Below are positions 15,829 through 24,511 of a DNA stretch of 50,874 nt, in pieces. Source of the stretch: Rhizobiales bacterium 62-17 (GTDB lineage: Bacteria > Pseudomonadota > Alphaproteobacteria > Rhizobiales > Beijerinckiaceae); NCBI GenBank assembly GCA_001898965.1, contig MKVW01000006.1:1-50874 (forward strand). Direction: 5' to 3'. Within the stretch, counting starts at the first letter, position 1. Each line of letters begins with the position of its first letter. A program made the translations under genes and the position numbers. The notes under the pieces are model-generated. The model did not search any database. It saw nothing but the letters and a program-made list of their open reading frames with translations, and was not told the DNA's origin.

Positions 15829-16890
15829 ATGGCCCGTGGCCCCTATAACAACCTGCCGTCACACCAGTTTTGGCGTTCGGCTGTGGCTTCCATGCCGTCT
15901 TTCGCCATAGATCCGATCGTCTCGGTGCCCTTCACGATCGCCCCCTCCGACAAGGTGGCCTCGGCGGGCAGTTGCTTCGCCCAGCGGGTGGCCCGCCAGC
16001 TCCAAAACAGCGGCTATCACTATTACGTGCCGGAAGACACGCCGCCGGGGCTCAACGGCGACCAGGCGTTTGAACGCAACTATCGCGTGTTCTCCTGCCG
16101 CTATGGAAATATCTATACAACGGCCCAGTTGCGGCAGACGTTCGAACGCGCCTTCGGCCGGCTGAACCCGGATATCGACGTCTGGACGCGCCCCGATGGC
16201 CGCTTCGTCGATCCTTATCGGCCGCTGATCGAGCCGGAGGGATTTGCTTCGCCTGACGAGCTGCATGCATCGCGCGAAGAGCATCTGCGGCTTGTGCGCG
16301 AGATGTTTGAAAATCTCGATGTCTTTGTTCTCACGCTTGGGCTGACGGAACATTTCCGCTCCAAGAGCGACAAGGTTGTCTTGCCGGTGGCGCCCGGTGT
16401 ATCGGGCGGTACGTGGGATCCGGATGTTTATGAATATCACAACGCCCGGGTGTCGGAGATCGTTGCGGACCTTTTGGGCTTCATCGACAATCTGCGGTCC
16501 GTCAATCCGAAGAGCCGGATCATCATCTCGGTCTCGCCGGTGTCGATGCTGGCGACCTATGAGCCGCGCCATGTGGTGGTGTCGAATTCCTATACCAAGT
16601 CGGCCCTGCGGGTGGCTGCGGACGAGGTTTGCGGCGCGCGTGACAACGTCGCTTATTTTCCGTCCTATGACATCGTGCTGACGCCGTTCAACGCTGGCCG
16701 CATCTATACGGACGATCAGCGTGAGCTCACCGAACTTGGCGTCGATCTCGCCATGAAAACCTTCTTCGATCATTTCACCGAAGGGGGAGACCAGGCCACG
16801 CACCACTATGAAGACGTGCGTTTCGACGCGGCGGCGGAAGCCGCGAGCGCGGCGCGGATCGTCTGCGATGAAGTAGCGATCGAAAGCTAG
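15829..16890 (+). CDS. GSCFA-family protein (SGNH-hydrolase-like)
   Basis: A 353-residue protein with the defining GSCFAQRVARQLQNSGYHYY segment at about residues 48-67, where the serine would be the nucleophile of the SGNH/GDSL-like fold. Later family blocks are LTLGLTEHF, IISVSPVSMLATYEP and SNSYTKSALRVAADEV. I choose ATG 15829 because ACGAGG lies about 7 bases upstream and the product starts ARGPYNNLPSHQFWRSAV, the normal family beginning; ATG 15760 would add 23 unrelated residues. Pairing with a divergent WcbI-like gene points to surface polysaccharide modification, which is inference. Confidence 0.8.
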   Translation: MARGPYNNLPSHQFWRSAVASMPSFAIDPIVSVPFTIAPSDKVASAGSCFAQRVARQLQNSGYHYYVPEDTPPGLNGDQAFERNYRVFSCRYGNIYTTAQLRQTFERAFGRLNPDIDVWTRPDGRFVDPYRPLIEPEGFASPDELHASREEHLRLVREMFENLDVFVLTLGLTEHFRSKSDKVVLPVAPGVSGGTWDPDVYEYHNARVSEIVADLLGFIDNLRSVNPKSRIIISVSPVSMLATYEPRHVVVSNSYTKSALRVAADEVCGARDNVAYFPSYDIVLTPFNAGRIYTDDQRELTELGVDLAMKTFFDHFTEGGDQATHHYEDVRFDAAAEAASAARIVCDEVAIES

Positions 16891-16897
16891 AGCAAAT

Positions 16898-16922
16898 TGC
16901 GTTTCGATAGAAACGCAGTTTT
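16898..16922 (+). terminator. Terminator-like hairpin after the GSCFA gene, possibly a dispersed intergenic repeat
   Basis: TGCGTTTC (16898-16905) pairs perfectly with GAAACGCA (16910-16917) around the loop GATA, followed by GTTTTG. It is 8 bases past the GSCFA stop. The imperfect outer extension (CAAAT on the left, GTTTTG on the right) makes the whole unit resemble short palindromic repeats scattered between genes in some Hyphomicrobiales genomes. Confidence 0.6.
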
Positions 16923-16975
16923 GTCCAGCACCTTTTGACTTGCCTTGAGGACGTTCGACGCAGCCACAAGACGTT

Positions 16976-17956
16976 TCAGTCGAGCTGAACCCCGATCGTT
17001 TTGACGATAGGGGTCCACTTGGCGCGTTCGGCACGCAAAAAAGCGGCTGTGGCGCTGGGGTTTTCGCCAACCACGGTGGCGCTCAACGCCTGCAGGCGTT
17101 CGCGCACCTGTGGATTGGCGAGGGAGGCCTTGGCGGCCCCGTAGAGCGCGGTGACGACATGGTCGGGCGTGCCCTTGGGCGCGAGGAAGGCCAGCCAGCT
17201 ATAGCCGATGAACTGGGGCAGGCCTGCTTCGACAGAGGAGGGCGTGTCGGGCAATTGCGCGATCCGCGTTGGGCTTGAAACCAGGAGCGCATTGACCTTG
17301 CCGGACCGGATCTGCTCAAGCGCGGTCGGCACGTTGTCGATCATCAACTGTACTTCTCCGGTCATGACATCTTGCATGGCGGGGCCTGCGCCACGATAGG
17401 GCACATGGGCCATGGAGACGCCAATGAGATTGGCGAACCATTGGCTTTGCAGGTGTCCGATGCTGCCGACGCCAGGCGAAGCATAATTGAGCCGGCCGGG
17501 GTTCTTGGCCGCAAAGGCTTTCAGCTCGGCCACCGTGCGCGCCGGAACGCTTGGCGAGATCACCAACACGTTGGGAATATCGACGAGATGGACGATCGGC
17601 GTGAAGTCGTCGATCACGTCGAAGGGCAGGCGGCTGTAAAGTGCTGGATTGATCGCGTGGGTCGAGACGGTGGCGGCGAGGATCGCATAGCCGTCAGGCG
17701 TTGCGCGAGCGATCTCCGCGGATCCCGTGCTGCCGCCGGCGCCGGCCTTGTTCTCCACCACCACCTGTTGCCCAAGCGGGCCGGCCATGTCGGCGGCGAC
17801 CAGGCGGGCGATGACATCGGTGGAGCCGCCGGCTGCGAAGGGAACGACGAGGCGGATGGACCGGTTCGGCCAGTTTTGGGCCTGAGCGGTCGGCGGCGTG
17901 AGCACGGCCAAGAGGGCGCAGCCGAGGGGAACCAGACGAAGCGAGAGGCGGGTCAA
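16976..17956 (-). CDS. Bug-family periplasmic substrate-binding protein
   Basis: A 326-residue exported protein with a Sec signal (LRLVPLGCALLAVLTPPTAQAQ) followed by NWPNRSIRLVVPFAAGGSTD. Family blocks GAGGSTGSAEIARATPDGY, VPYRGAGPAMQDVMTGEVQ and DTPSSVEAGLPQ occur in order, and length is normal. It stands alone: convergent with the GSCFA gene, and its start faces the TetR-controlled efflux operon across a 166-base gap. No permease or regulator is next to it, so the ligand cannot be guessed. Confidence 0.88.
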   Translation of the reverse strand: MTRLSLRLVPLGCALLAVLTPPTAQAQNWPNRSIRLVVPFAAGGSTDVIARLVAADMAGPLGQQVVVENKAGAGGSTGSAEIARATPDGYAILAATVSTHAINPALYSRLPFDVIDDFTPIVHLVDIPNVLVISPSVPARTVAELKAFAAKNPGRLNYASPGVGSIGHLQSQWFANLIGVSMAHVPYRGAGPAMQDVMTGEVQLMIDNVPTALEQIRSGKVNALLVSSPTRIAQLPDTPSSVEAGLPQFIGYSWLAFLAPKGTPDHVVTALYGAAKASLANPQVRERLQALSATVVGENPSATAAFLRAERAKWTPIVKTIGVQLD

Positions 17957-18050
17957 CGGCGACTCCGGCGGACGAGGGCGGGTGAACGCCAGCCTAGCCG
18001 GCCCATCACCGGGTGCAACGTCAGGACATCGCTGAGGAATAGTTCATGTG

Positions 18051-18078
18051 TTGACAATAACAGTGGTTTCTCTAAAAT
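18051..18078 (+). promoter_or_regulatory. Sigma-70 promoter of the TetR-RND efflux operon
   Basis: TTGACA (18051-18056) and TAAAAT (18073-18078) with 16 bases between them form a near-consensus promoter reading toward the TetR gene. The operator palindrome begins one base after the -10 element, so a bound repressor would block transcription. Confidence 0.75.
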
Positions 18079-18090
18079 GAATGATCATTC
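18079..18090. promoter_or_regulatory. Putative TetR operator
   Basis: GAATGATCATTC is a perfect 12-base palindrome; extended to ATGAATGATCATTCGT it is symmetric at 7 of 8 positions. It lies between the -10 element and the TetR start codon. Palindromes of this kind are typical of self-regulating TetR repressors of efflux pumps. Confidence 0.7.
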
Positions 18091-18122
18091 GTTTTTTATT
18101 CTCGCTCTAAAGTGAGCCTGAC

Positions 18123-18761
18123 TTGCCCAAACTCTCGGACGAGAAACAGCAAGAGCGGCGGCTGCACATCCTGGGTGCGGCTGAAGTCTGCTTTGCGCGA
18201 AAGGGCTTCCACCGCACGACCATGAACGACATCTGCCGCGAGGCGGGTGTGTCGGCGGGGGGGGTGTATCTCTACTTCAAATCCAAGGAAGCGCTGATCG
18301 AGGGACTCGTGGCGCGCGATCGCGACGAATTCCTGGAACTGTTCGCTCAGATCGATACCTCCGACCTGATGAACAGTCTGGCGGCGCTGATGGAGACCTG
18401 CATCATCGAGCGGCCGCCGGAGAAGCTCGCCATCTTCCTGGAGATAGGCGTCGAGTCGCGGCGCAATCCGGCGGTGGCCGAGGTGATGTTGCGGTGTGAT
18501 GCGACGATCCGCGCATCGATGGTCGAATTGCTGGAGCGCGCTCAGGCCGACGGCACCATCAACCCCGATCGACCGGTGAATGAAATCGTCGACGTGATGG
18601 ATGTGATTGCCGATGGCCTCTTTTGGAGCCTTGGCTGCCGACCCAATTTTGATGTGGCGACGGTTGCCCATTCTATCCTGCCTTTGATCGCGCAAATGCT
18701 GCGCCCGGTGGCATCGGCTGCGCCATCTCCCTCTCAGTCTCACAAGGAAACGACGTCATGA
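18123..18761 (+). CDS. TetR-family transcriptional repressor of the efflux operon
   Basis: A 212-residue TetR-type regulator. The N-terminal helix-turn-helix is ILGAAEVCFARKGFHRTTMN then DICREAGVSAGGVYLYFKSK (about residues 15-54), followed by an all-helical ligand domain. The start appears to be TTG at 18123 with AGTGAG about 6 bases upstream; no in-frame ATG or GTG precedes it. Its stop overlaps the start of the periplasmic adaptor gene (ATGA), so it is the first gene of the efflux operon and probably represses its own promoter. The inducer is unknown. Confidence 0.88.
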   Translation: MPKLSDEKQQERRLHILGAAEVCFARKGFHRTTMNDICREAGVSAGGVYLYFKSKEALIEGLVARDRDEFLELFAQIDTSDLMNSLAALMETCIIERPPEKLAIFLEIGVESRRNPAVAEVMLRCDATIRASMVELLERAQADGTINPDRPVNEIVDVMDVIADGLFWSLGCRPNFDVATVAHSILPLIAQMLRPVASAAPSPSQSHKETTS

Positions 18762-19972
18762 GACGCGGTATCGTTATTCCGGCGCTGGTCGTGCTGGGTC
18801 TGGCTGGTGCCGGTGTGGCCTGGAAATTTGGCGCCGCGCAGGCAGCGCGTCCGGAGGCCAAGGACAAAGCCGCGGCTAATCTCTCGCATCAGCCGACGCC
18901 GCAACCTGTCAGCGTGGTCGCGGCGCGCGCCCATGACATTGTCGAAACCGTGCTGGCCACGGGTACTTTGGTGGCCCGCAACGAAGTGTTGATCGGGCCG
19001 GAGATCGAAGGCCTGCGGATTGTCGAACTGCTCGCAGAGGAAGGCGACAGGATCGAAAAAGGCGCTGTGCTTGTGCGCCTGCAGCGCGATGTGCTCGATG
19101 CGCAATTGGCGCAATCGGACGCAGGACTGAAGCGCGCCGACGCAGCCATCGCCCAAGCAAGTAATCAGATCGCTCAGGCCGAGGCGAACGCAGCCTGGAC
19201 CAAGGTAGATATCGAACGCGCGCGTTCCTTGCTGACACGCGGTGCGTCGACCCAGGCCGCCGTCGATCAGAAAAATGCTGCGGCGCTGACCGCGCAGGCG
19301 CAATTGCGCGGCGCCCGCGATGCGCTTGATCTGGCCAAGGCCGACAAGGCCAGCCTGGAAGCACAGCGTCGCGAACTTCTCGTACGTATCGCCCGCACCG
19401 AGGTGCGCTCGCCATCTGCTGGCCTCGTCGCGCGCCGCTCGGCAAAGCTTGGTGCGGTGGCTTCTGCTTCCGGCGATCCGCTGTTCCGCATCGTCGAGAA
19501 CGGCACGATCGAACTGGAAGCCGAAGTGCCGGAAGCACGGATCGGCGTTGTGAAAACAGGCCAGAAAGCTGTGGTGACCTTGGCCAATGGCAAAAAGATC
19601 GATGCGCAGGTGCGCCTTGCCGCCAGCGAAGTCGATCGCAATACCCGGCTTGGCCGCGTGCGCCTGACTTTGGCTTCGCCGGAAGGTGCTGCAACCGGCT
19701 CCTTCGCGCGCGGCGTGATCGAAATCCGTCAGGGGCGCGCCTTGACGGTGCCGATCAGCGCGCTCTCCTATGACAATGGTGGGGCGCAAGTGCTCGTCGC
19801 CGTCGATGGCGCCGTGCAGGCCAAGCCCGTGCAGCTCGGGCTTGTGGATGGTGGCCGCGCCGAAGTGCTGTCTGGCCTGATCGAGGGTGAGGAGGTGGTG
19901 GCACGCGCCGGCTCTTTCCTGCGCCCGGGTGACCGGGTTGCGCCGATGCGGGAACAGACCGGAGCTCTGTGA
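18758..19972 (+). CDS. RND efflux periplasmic adaptor (membrane fusion protein)
   Basis: A 404-residue HlyD/AcrA-type adaptor. An N-terminal membrane anchor (IVIPALVVLGLAGAGVAW) has no lipobox cysteine, so it is anchored by the helix rather than by lipid. Then come the split lipoyl/biotinyl half-motifs (around GPEIEGLRIVELLAEEGDRI and RTEVRSPSAGLVARRSAKLG) flanking a long alpha-hairpin rich in Ala and Gln, then a beta-barrel and membrane-proximal domain. It joins the inner-membrane pump to an outer-membrane channel; no TolC-like gene is present here. It overlaps TetR upstream and the pump gene downstream. Confidence 0.92.
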   Translation: MRRGIVIPALVVLGLAGAGVAWKFGAAQAARPEAKDKAAANLSHQPTPQPVSVVAARAHDIVETVLATGTLVARNEVLIGPEIEGLRIVELLAEEGDRIEKGAVLVRLQRDVLDAQLAQSDAGLKRADAAIAQASNQIAQAEANAAWTKVDIERARSLLTRGASTQAAVDQKNAAALTAQAQLRGARDALDLAKADKASLEAQRRELLVRIARTEVRSPSAGLVARRSAKLGAVASASGDPLFRIVENGTIELEAEVPEARIGVVKTGQKAVVTLANGKKIDAQVRLAASEVDRNTRLGRVRLTLASPEGAATGSFARGVIEIRQGRALTVPISALSYDNGGAQVLVAVDGAVQAKPVQLGLVDGGRAEVLSGLIEGEEVVARAGSFLRPGDRVAPMREQTGAL

Positions 19973-22900
19973 TGAATATTTCCGCCTGGTCGATCCGCAG
20001 GCCCATTCCCGCGCTCGTCCTGTTCGCCGTCTTGACGATCCTGGGCTTGTTCTCGTTCTCGCAATTGCCGGTGACGCGCTTCCCCAATGTCGATATTCCG
20101 ATCATCTCGGTGACTATCAATCAGCCGGGTGCGGCACCTTCGGAAATCGAGACGCAGATCACCAAGAAGATCGAAGATGCGGTGGCTGGCGTTGTCGGTA
20201 TCAAACATATCGTTTCATCGATTTCCGATGGGCTTTCGACGACCACCATCGAATTTCGCATTGAGATCAACACCGATCGGGCCTTGAACGATGTGAAGGA
20301 TGCGGTGGCGCGGGTGCGCGCCGATCTACCGCGCAACATTCTGGAACCGATCACCCAGCGCGTCGACATCACCGGCCTGCCGATCGTGACTTATGCAGTG
20401 GCTTCGCCCGGCATGTCGATCGAGCAATTGTCCTGGTTCGTCGACGACGTGGCGGCGCGCGATTTGCAGAGCGTGCGTGGGGTCGGCGGCGTGTCGCGTA
20501 TCGGCGGCGTCGACCGTGAAATTCTGATCGAACTCGATCCCGATCGGCTGCTTTCGCTCGGCGTTACTGCCGGCGAGGTGAGCCAGCAGTTGCGCGCCAT
20601 GAATGTCGATATCGGTGGCGGTCGCGGTGAATTGGCCGGCCAGGAACAGGCGATCCGCACGCTCGCCGGCGCCCGCAAGGTGGAAGACTTGGCACAGACG
20701 ACGATCGTGCTGTCAGGTGGGCGCAAGGTGAAACTCGCCGATCTCGGCACGGTGACCGATACGGCGGCCGAGCCGCGTCGTTTCGCCCGGCTCGATGGCC
20801 GTTCCGTGGTTGCCTTTGGTGTCAATCGCGCGAAGGGCGCCAGCGATGTGGTGGTGGCCACCGAGGTCGCCAAACATATCGAGGCGCTGCGGGCGAAATA
20901 TCCTCAGGTGTCGATGGAAATGATCGACAGCTATGTCGATTACACGGTCGGCAATTACAAGTCAGCGATGCAGACGCTGCTGGAAGGCGCCGCGCTCTCT
21001 GTCCTTGTCGTGTTGATCTTTCTGCGCGATATGCGCGCGACGATCATCACGGCCATTGCCCTGCCTTTGTCCGTCATTCCGACTTTTTTCGCGCTCGATG
21101 CGATGGGTTTTTCGCTCAACCTGGTCAGTCTGCTCGCCTTGACGCTGGCGACAGGTATTCTGGTCGATGATGCCATCGTCGAGATCGAAAACATCGTGCG
21201 CCACATGCATATGGGCAAATCGCCCTATCGCGCGGCGCTGGAAGCGGCCGATGAAATCGGCCTCGCGGTGATCGCCATTACCTTCACCATCGTCGCGGTG
21301 TTCGCGCCGGTGAGCTTCATGGGCGGTATCGCCGGGCAATATTTCAAGCAGTTCGGTTTGACGGTGGCTATCGCCGTGCTGTTTTCGCTGCTGGTGGCGC
21401 GGCTTGTCACACCTATGTTGGCCGCCTATTTCCTGCGTCCTCATCCGCATCGCGAGGCGAAGGAGGGTTGGCTGATGCGGACCTATACGGCGCTGGTCCG
21501 CGTCTCCGTGCGTCATCGCTTCATCACCATCGTCGCGGGATTGGCGATTTTCGCCGGCTCGATCATGGCGACGAAACTGCTGCCGTCGGGCTTTCTGCCG
21601 GCTGAGGACGTGGCGCGGCTGCTGCTATCGGTGGAGTTGCCACCGGGCGCCAAGATCGACGATACGATGCGCGTCACCGACACGATCGCCAAAAGCCTGC
21701 GAGAGCGACCGGAGGTAACGGGCGTTTTCGTCGATGGCGGCAAGATTGGCCTGGGTGCGCCGGAGGTGCGCAATGCGCAACTCACGGTTCATCTCACCCA
21801 TAAGAGCCATCGCGAGAAGACGCAGAAACAACTGCAAACCGAGATCGGCGCCGATGTCGCGCGCATCCCGGACATTCGCAGCTGGTTCCTGAACGACAAT
21901 GGCCAGCGCGCGGTATCGCTGGTGGTCTCGGGCACGGACAATGCGGCCGTCGAGCGTGTCGGCGCCGAACTCGCCAGCCAGATGAAGCGTATTCCGCTGA
22001 TCGCCAACGTCTCGTCGAGTGCGGCGCTCAACCGGCCGGAAATTCTGATCGTGCCGCGCAGCGATCGCGCCGCCGATCTCGGCATTTCCACCGAAGCCCT
22101 GGCCGACGCCATCCGCGTTGCCACCATCGGGGATCTGGACATCAATCTGGCGAAATACAATGCCGGCGACCGGCTGCTGCCGATCCGCGTGCAGTTGAAA
22201 CGCGATACGCGCGCGGCGATGGACATTCTGTCGAACCTGCGTGTCGCCACCAATCGCGGCGCCTCGGTGCCATTGTCGGCGGTGGCCGATATCCGTCTGG
22301 GGCAGGGGCCGGCGAGCATCAACCGCTATGATCGCGTGCGGCGTATCTCGGTCGAGGCTGATCTTGTCGGCACGGATGCGCTTGGTGAAGCGGTGGAGGC
22401 GATCATGGCCTTGCCGGCGGCGAAGAATCTGCCTGCCGGTGTGACCCTGAAGGAATCCGGTGACGCCGAGATTATGATCGAAGTTTTCGAGGGCTTTGCC
22501 AAGGCGATGGGGGCCGGCATCCTGATGGTGCTGGCGGTGTTGATCCTGCTGTTCGCCAGCGTGTTACAGCCGATCACCATTCTGTTCTCGCTGCCGCTGT
22601 CGGTGGGTGGTGTCATTCTCGCTTTGATCGTCACGGATCACGCCATCTCCATGCCGGTGGTGATCGGTATGTTGATGTTGATGGGCATTGTCACCAAGAA
22701 CGCCATCATGTTGGTCGATTTCGCCATCGAGCAGATGGCGGCAGGTGTCGATCGGCTGGAGGCTATTGTCGATGCCGGCCGCAAACGGGCGCGTCCGATC
22801 ATCATGACGACGATTGCCATGGTAGCGGGCATGGTGCCCTCGGCACTGGGCTTTGGCGACGGTGGCGAATTCCGCTCGCCGATGGCTATCGGCGTGATCG

Positions 22901-23091
22901 GTGGCTTGATCGTCTCGACCCTGTTGTCGCTGATCTTCGTGCCGGCGATGTTCATTCTGATGGACGATCTGTCGAAGCTGGTCGGTCGGCTGTTTTCTGG
23001 GGTTGTCGGGCCGACCGATGAGCCGGAAACAGCACTGCCCCCAGTTGCATCTGGGCAGGAAGGTCGCAATATTCGCCTCGCCGCCGAATAG
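19972..23091 (+). CDS. RND-family efflux transporter permease (HAE1/AcrB-like)
   Basis: A 1039-residue proton-driven pump with the 12-helix RND plan and two large periplasmic loops. It starts MNISAWSIRRPIPALVLFAV. The proton-relay residues are in place: Asp-Asp in TM4 (GILVDDAIVEIENIV) and Lys in TM10 (MGIVTKNAIMLVDFAIEQ). Full length matches AcrB/MdtB relatives. I use ATG 19972, which overlaps the adaptor stop by one base and has GGAG 7 bases upstream, instead of the GTG at 19969. Substrates are probably hydrophobic drugs or lipids; sequence does not identify them. Confidence 0.93.
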   Translation: MNISAWSIRRPIPALVLFAVLTILGLFSFSQLPVTRFPNVDIPIISVTINQPGAAPSEIETQITKKIEDAVAGVVGIKHIVSSISDGLSTTTIEFRIEINTDRALNDVKDAVARVRADLPRNILEPITQRVDITGLPIVTYAVASPGMSIEQLSWFVDDVAARDLQSVRGVGGVSRIGGVDREILIELDPDRLLSLGVTAGEVSQQLRAMNVDIGGGRGELAGQEQAIRTLAGARKVEDLAQTTIVLSGGRKVKLADLGTVTDTAAEPRRFARLDGRSVVAFGVNRAKGASDVVVATEVAKHIEALRAKYPQVSMEMIDSYVDYTVGNYKSAMQTLLEGAALSVLVVLIFLRDMRATIITAIALPLSVIPTFFALDAMGFSLNLVSLLALTLATGILVDDAIVEIENIVRHMHMGKSPYRAALEAADEIGLAVIAITFTIVAVFAPVSFMGGIAGQYFKQFGLTVAIAVLFSLLVARLVTPMLAAYFLRPHPHREAKEGWLMRTYTALVRVSVRHRFITIVAGLAIFAGSIMATKLLPSGFLPAEDVARLLLSVELPPGAKIDDTMRVTDTIAKSLRERPEVTGVFVDGGKIGLGAPEVRNAQLTVHLTHKSHREKTQKQLQTEIGADVARIPDIRSWFLNDNGQRAVSLVVSGTDNAAVERVGAELASQMKRIPLIANVSSSAALNRPEILIVPRSDRAADLGISTEALADAIRVATIGDLDINLAKYNAGDRLLPIRVQLKRDTRAAMDILSNLRVATNRGASVPLSAVADIRLGQGPASINRYDRVRRISVEADLVGTDALGEAVEAIMALPAAKNLPAGVTLKESGDAEIMIEVFEGFAKAMGAGILMVLAVLILLFASVLQPITILFSLPLSVGGVILALIVTDHAISMPVVIGMLMLMGIVTKNAIMLVDFAIEQMAAGVDRLEAIVDAGRKRARPIIMTTIAMVAGMVPSALGFGDGGEFRSPMAIGVIGGLIVSTLLSLIFVPAMFILMDDLSKLVGRLFSGVVGPTDEPETALPPVASGQEGRNIRLAAE

Positions 23092-23112
23092 GGCGGATGG
23101 GGCGATATAGGT

Positions 23113-23763
23113 ATGAGCGAAAGCGGGGATTTTCACGGTCGGTTCGTGACATTGGAGCCGATCAGTCAGCGACACGCGGACGATCTCTTTGCCGCATTGG
23201 CCGGGGCCGACCTGGAAGACCTCTGCCGCTTCATGGCAGACCGCCCGACGCATGACCGCGAGGCCTTCGCGGCTTTCGTCCAGCGGCGCGTGACGTCGAA
23301 AGATCGGCGCTACTATGCCTGTCTCCCGGTCGGTGGTCGGGCCAGCGGTTTTCTATCGTTCCTGCGTGATGAGCCGGCGCATCGGTCGATCGAAATCGGT
23401 GACGTTTTTTTTGCGCCGCCGCTGCAACGTTCAGCAGCCGCGACCGAGGCGGTTTATCTGATGGCGCGTCATGCATTCGAGACGATGCGCTATCGGCGGC
23501 TGGAGTGGAAATGCGATCGGCTCAATGCCCCCTCCTATCGTGCGGCTCTACGTTTCGGTTTTGCCTTTGAGGGGGTGTTTCGGCAGCACATGCTGGTACA
23601 CGGCAAAAGCCGCGATACGGCGTGGTTTTCCATGCTCGATCGAGAGTGGCCCGCACGCAAAGCCGTGTTTGAGCGTTGGCTCGATCCTCAGAATTTCGAC
23701 CGGCAAGGTCAGCAGCGTGAAGCCCTTGGCGCTATGATGGCCAAGTCGATTTCTGGCGCATAA
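23113..23763 (+). CDS. GNAT-family N-acetyltransferase (RimJ/RimL-like)
   Basis: A 216-residue GNAT protein of the RimJ/RimL type: GRFVTLEPISQRHADDLFAA at the start, SIEIGDVFFAPPLQRSAAAT in the middle, and a C-terminal RRLEWKCDRLNAPSYRAALR then FGFAFEGVFRQHM, which is the usual acetyl-CoA-binding end of this subfamily. It may acetylate a protein N-terminus or a small amine. It starts 21 bases after the pump gene and its stop overlaps the following methyltransferase (TAATG), so it could be read from the efflux promoter. Confidence 0.82.
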   Translation: MSESGDFHGRFVTLEPISQRHADDLFAALAGADLEDLCRFMADRPTHDREAFAAFVQRRVTSKDRRYYACLPVGGRASGFLSFLRDEPAHRSIEIGDVFFAPPLQRSAAATEAVYLMARHAFETMRYRRLEWKCDRLNAPSYRAALRFGFAFEGVFRQHMLVHGKSRDTAWFSMLDREWPARKAVFERWLDPQNFDRQGQQREALGAMMAKSISGA

Positions 23764-24365
23764 TGCCGTCGGCTGCGGACGATATCGTTGCGCTTTATCG
23801 CCGGCATGCCCGTGCTTGGTCGCAGGCGCGGGGCAGCCGACTGATGGAGCGCGCATGGCTTGATCGGTTCTGCGCTTTGTTACCGGCGCAAGCTTCCGTT
23901 CTCGATATCGGATGTGGGCCGGGCGAGCCGATGGCACGCTATCTCATCGAGCGCGGGTTCGATGTGATGGGTGTCGATTCATCCCCCGAGATGATCGCCA
24001 TGTTCGCGGATCATTTTCCGCAGCAAGAGGCGATGGTGACGGACATGCGCAGTCTGTCGCTGGGGAGGGTCTTCAACGGCATCATTGCCTGGGACAGTTT
24101 CTTTCATCTGTCGGCCGCCGATCAACGGATGATGTTCCCCGTCTTTCGCCAGCATGCAGCGACGGGCGCGGTTCTGATGTTCACCAGTGGCCCGTCCGAA
24201 GGCGAGGCCATTGGCGCCCTGGAAGGCGAGCCGCTCTATCACGCCAGTCTCGATGCGGACGAATATCGGCGTCTGCTTGAGGTTCAAGGGTTCGAGACCG
24301 TGGCGCATGTGGTTGAAGATCCGACGTGTGGCGGTCACACCGTCTGGCTTGCGCAACTGCGCTAA
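23763..24365 (+). CDS. Class I SAM-dependent methyltransferase
   Basis: A 200-residue methyltransferase with motif I VLDIGCGPGEPMARYLIERG at about residues 45-64 and the following acidic strand end VMGVDSSPEM. Motif region FNGIIAWDSFFHL fits motif IV. The substrate is unknown. It overlaps the acetyltransferase stop by one base and ends in a 7-base-pair inverted repeat (GCGCTAA/TTAGCGC, 24359-24382) that includes its own stop codon. The next gene has its own operator-rich promoter. Confidence 0.85.
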   Translation: MPSAADDIVALYRRHARAWSQARGSRLMERAWLDRFCALLPAQASVLDIGCGPGEPMARYLIERGFDVMGVDSSPEMIAMFADHFPQQEAMVTDMRSLSLGRVFNGIIAWDSFFHLSAADQRMMFPVFRQHAATGAVLMFTSGPSEGEAIGALEGEPLYHASLDADEYRRLLEVQGFETVAHVVEDPTCGGHTVWLAQLR

Positions 24366-24449
24366 TGCGTCGGCGTTAGCGCCTGGCAATTCTTCGAAAT
24401 CCCCGATGGCCGAGAAAATTCGCCGCGGGGTCTTGTACATTCTGAGTTT

Positions 24450-24492
24450 CGATATATCTTATTTATCGATATATCGAATTGTTCGATGTATC
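24450..24492. repeat. Three 17-base-spaced palindromic sites, probable PadR operator
   Basis: CGATATATC occurs at 24450-24458 and 24467-24475, and CGATGTATC at 24484-24492; starts are exactly 17 bases apart. GATATATC is itself a perfect palindrome, and the middle copy extends to TCGATATATCGA (24466-24477). The first copy overlaps the -10 of a TTGTAC/TATCTT promoter (24433-24460). The array ends 19 bases before the PadR start codon, which suggests autoregulation by side-by-side dimers. Confidence 0.7.
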
Positions 24493-24511
24493 TAAATGGA
24501 TGTAAGTAACT

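Noticed and set aside
15859..17070. A 403-codon minus-strand frame opposite the GSCFA gene
   Set aside because: It is antisense to a clear protein family and shows no domain of its own.
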